From an uncultured Pseudomonadota bacterium (lineage in GTDB: Bacteria > Pseudomonadota > Gammaproteobacteria > Burkholderiales > Usitatibacteraceae), in contig CAMPHL010000042.1 of the NCBI GenBank assembly GCA_946885905.1, positions 1-10,376 of the forward strand: a stretch of DNA of 10,376 bases. Direction: 5' to 3'. The translations under genes and the position numbers were made by a program. The notes under the pieces were generated by a model, which was given only the letters and a program-made list of their open reading frames with translations, was not told the DNA's origin and did not search any database. This document shows, in pieces, positions 9,559 through 10,376 of this stretch (the first letter of the stretch is position 1; each line of letters starts with the position of its first letter).

Positions 9559-9663
9559 TCAGCGCGCGAAGTACTTGAGGATTACGACCAGGTAGATCGC
9601 GAGCGCCATCGCGGCCAGCACCACGCCGGTCACGATCGCGCCCTTCTTCTGCTTGTCCACCAT
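9559..9663 (-). CDS. 34-aa cytochrome oxidase small assembly protein-like ORF
   Basis: Between ctaD and ctaG, ATG at 9663 opens a 34-codon frame: MVDKQKKGAI, then a hydrophobic helix (about 9-30), ending YFAR and TGA. A basic N-terminus, one membrane helix and the position exactly between ctaD and ctaG fit the tiny cytochrome oxidase small assembly proteins annotated in betaproteobacteria. GAGGGG lies about 12 bases upstream as a modest ribosome binding site. The gene starts 22 bases after the ctaD stop, and its own stop is one base before ctaG, so it fills the gap completely. Homology is a judgement by pattern and context; such short sequences give weak scores. Confidence 0.78.
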   Translation of the reverse strand: MVDKQKKGAIVTGVVLAAMALAIYLVVILKYFAR

Positions 9664-9685
9664 GCGGTCGTCAGCCCCTCGTCCG

Positions 9686-10376
9686 TTACTTGATGACCGG
9701 CACGGTCTCGAAGGTGTGGTACGGCGCGGGGCTCGGCAGGTGCGTCCACTCGAGCGAGTCCGCGCCCTCCCACTGCTTCTGCTCGGCCTTGGCGCCCCCG
9801 CGGATCGACGAAATCACGATGTACAGGAAGAACACCTGCGACAGGCCGAAGATGAAGGCCCCGACGGTCGAGATCGCGTTCCACTCGTGGAACTGGAGCG
9901 CGTAGTCCGGGATGCGCCGCGGCATGCCCGCGAGCCCCAGGAAGTGCTGCGGGAAGAACGCGACGTTGAAGCCGATCATCGACAGCCAGAAGTGCAGCTT
10001 GCCCAGGGCCTCGTTGTACATGCGCCCGGTCCACTTGGGCAGCCAGAAGTACACCGCGCCGAAGATCGCGAACAGCGCGCCCGACACCAGCACGTAGTGG
10101 AAGTGCGCCACCACGTAGTAGGTGTTGTGCAGCGTGATGTCCACTGGCGCGATCGCGAGCACCAGGCCCGAGAAGCCGCCGATGGTGAAGAGGAACAGGA
10201 AGCCGATCGCGAACAGCATCGGCGTCTCGAAGGTCATCGAGCCGCGCCACATGGTCGAGATCCAGTTGAAGATCTTCACGCCGGTCGGGACCGCGATGAC
10301 CATCGTCGCGTACATGAAGAAAAGGTTGCACGCCGCCGGCATGCCAACGGTGAACATTTGGTGGCACCAGCCGATG
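9686..10376 (-). CDS. ctaD: cytochrome c oxidase subunit I, C-terminal part (truncated by window edge)
   Basis: Subunit I holds heme a and the heme a3-CuB centre that reduces oxygen. The last 229 residues are visible. Taking the first visible His (codon 10363-10361) as bovine His290, the spacing fits exactly: Thr316 and Lys319 of the K channel in VPTGVK, then His376 and His378 in YYVVAHFHYVL, followed by GLAGMPRRIPDYALQF. The tail ends SPAPYHTFETVPVIK. The residue after His290, which should be the CuB ligand His291, reads Gln (GWCHQMFTVG instead of the usual WAHHMFTVG), and nearby positions that are usually Ala and Gly are Cys. The N-terminal two thirds, and probably subunit II, lie beyond the window edge. 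Confidence 0.95.
   Translation of the reverse strand, partial: IGWCHQMFTVGMPAACNLFFMYATMVIAVPTGVKIFNWISTMWRGSMTFETPMLFAIGFLFLFTIGGFSGLVLAIAPVDITLHNTYYVVAHFHYVLVSGALFAIFGAVYFWLPKWTGRMYNEALGKLHFWLSMIGFNVAFFPQHFLGLAGMPRRIPDYALQFHEWNAISTVGAFIFGLSQVFFLYIVISSIRGGAKAEQKQWEGADSLEWTHLPSPAPYHTFETVPVIK

Overview
This window is a gene-dense stretch of a high-GC chromosome, almost certainly from a betaproteobacterium. The evidence is the linkage ftsY-ftsE-ftsX-rpoH facing a cytochrome c oxidase assembly cluster, the betaproteobacterial small membrane genes (DUF2970, DUF2909, a 34-residue oxidase-linked ORF) and a HrcA/CIRCE operator in front of rpoH. The order or family cannot be fixed from the sequence alone. 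No gap between genes exceeds 80 bases, and I see no tRNA, rRNA, IS element, phage, CRISPR array or defence gene.

Region 1 (1-1445, mostly minus strand): the last 28 codons of an unrecognised plus-strand gene end one base before the end of a convergent minus-strand operon, rsmD-coaD-fdx (16S rRNA methyltransferase, coenzyme A biosynthesis, Allochromatium-type 2[4Fe-4S] ferredoxin). Region 2 (1468-4913, plus strand): ftsY-ftsE-ftsX, joined by 4-base stop/start overlaps, followed by rpoH with its own promoter. That promoter is covered by a perfect CIRCE inverted repeat, so the heat-shock sigma factor is probably under HrcA repression. A bidirectional hairpin terminator separates rpoH from the convergent oxidase cluster.

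Region 3 (4934-10376, minus strand except one small gene): reading on the minus strand, ctaD (partial) - 34-aa membrane ORF - ctaG - DUF2970 - ctaE, then a hairpin with a UUCG loop, a plus-strand DUF2909 twin-membrane gene, then surf1 - SCO-like thioredoxin-fold gene - ctaB - sco. Together these encode the core subunits I and III of an aa3-type oxidase, copper delivery (CtaG, Sco), heme O synthesis (CtaB), heme insertion (Surf1) and several small membrane proteins of unknown role. The heme A synthase gene (ctaA), often found beside ctaB in related clusters, is absent from this window.

This is mainly conserved housekeeping and respiratory DNA, not an accessory island, and I found no undescribed system. 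The points most worth a second look are: a glutamine where the second of the paired CuB histidines of CtaD should be; the CIRCE operator embedded in the rpoH promoter; a Sco-like protein that keeps both cysteines but has Asp at the aligned histidine position; a near-identical start-proximal promoter-like motif at ftsY and ctaB; and the head-to-head overlap of surf1 with the DUF2909 gene.
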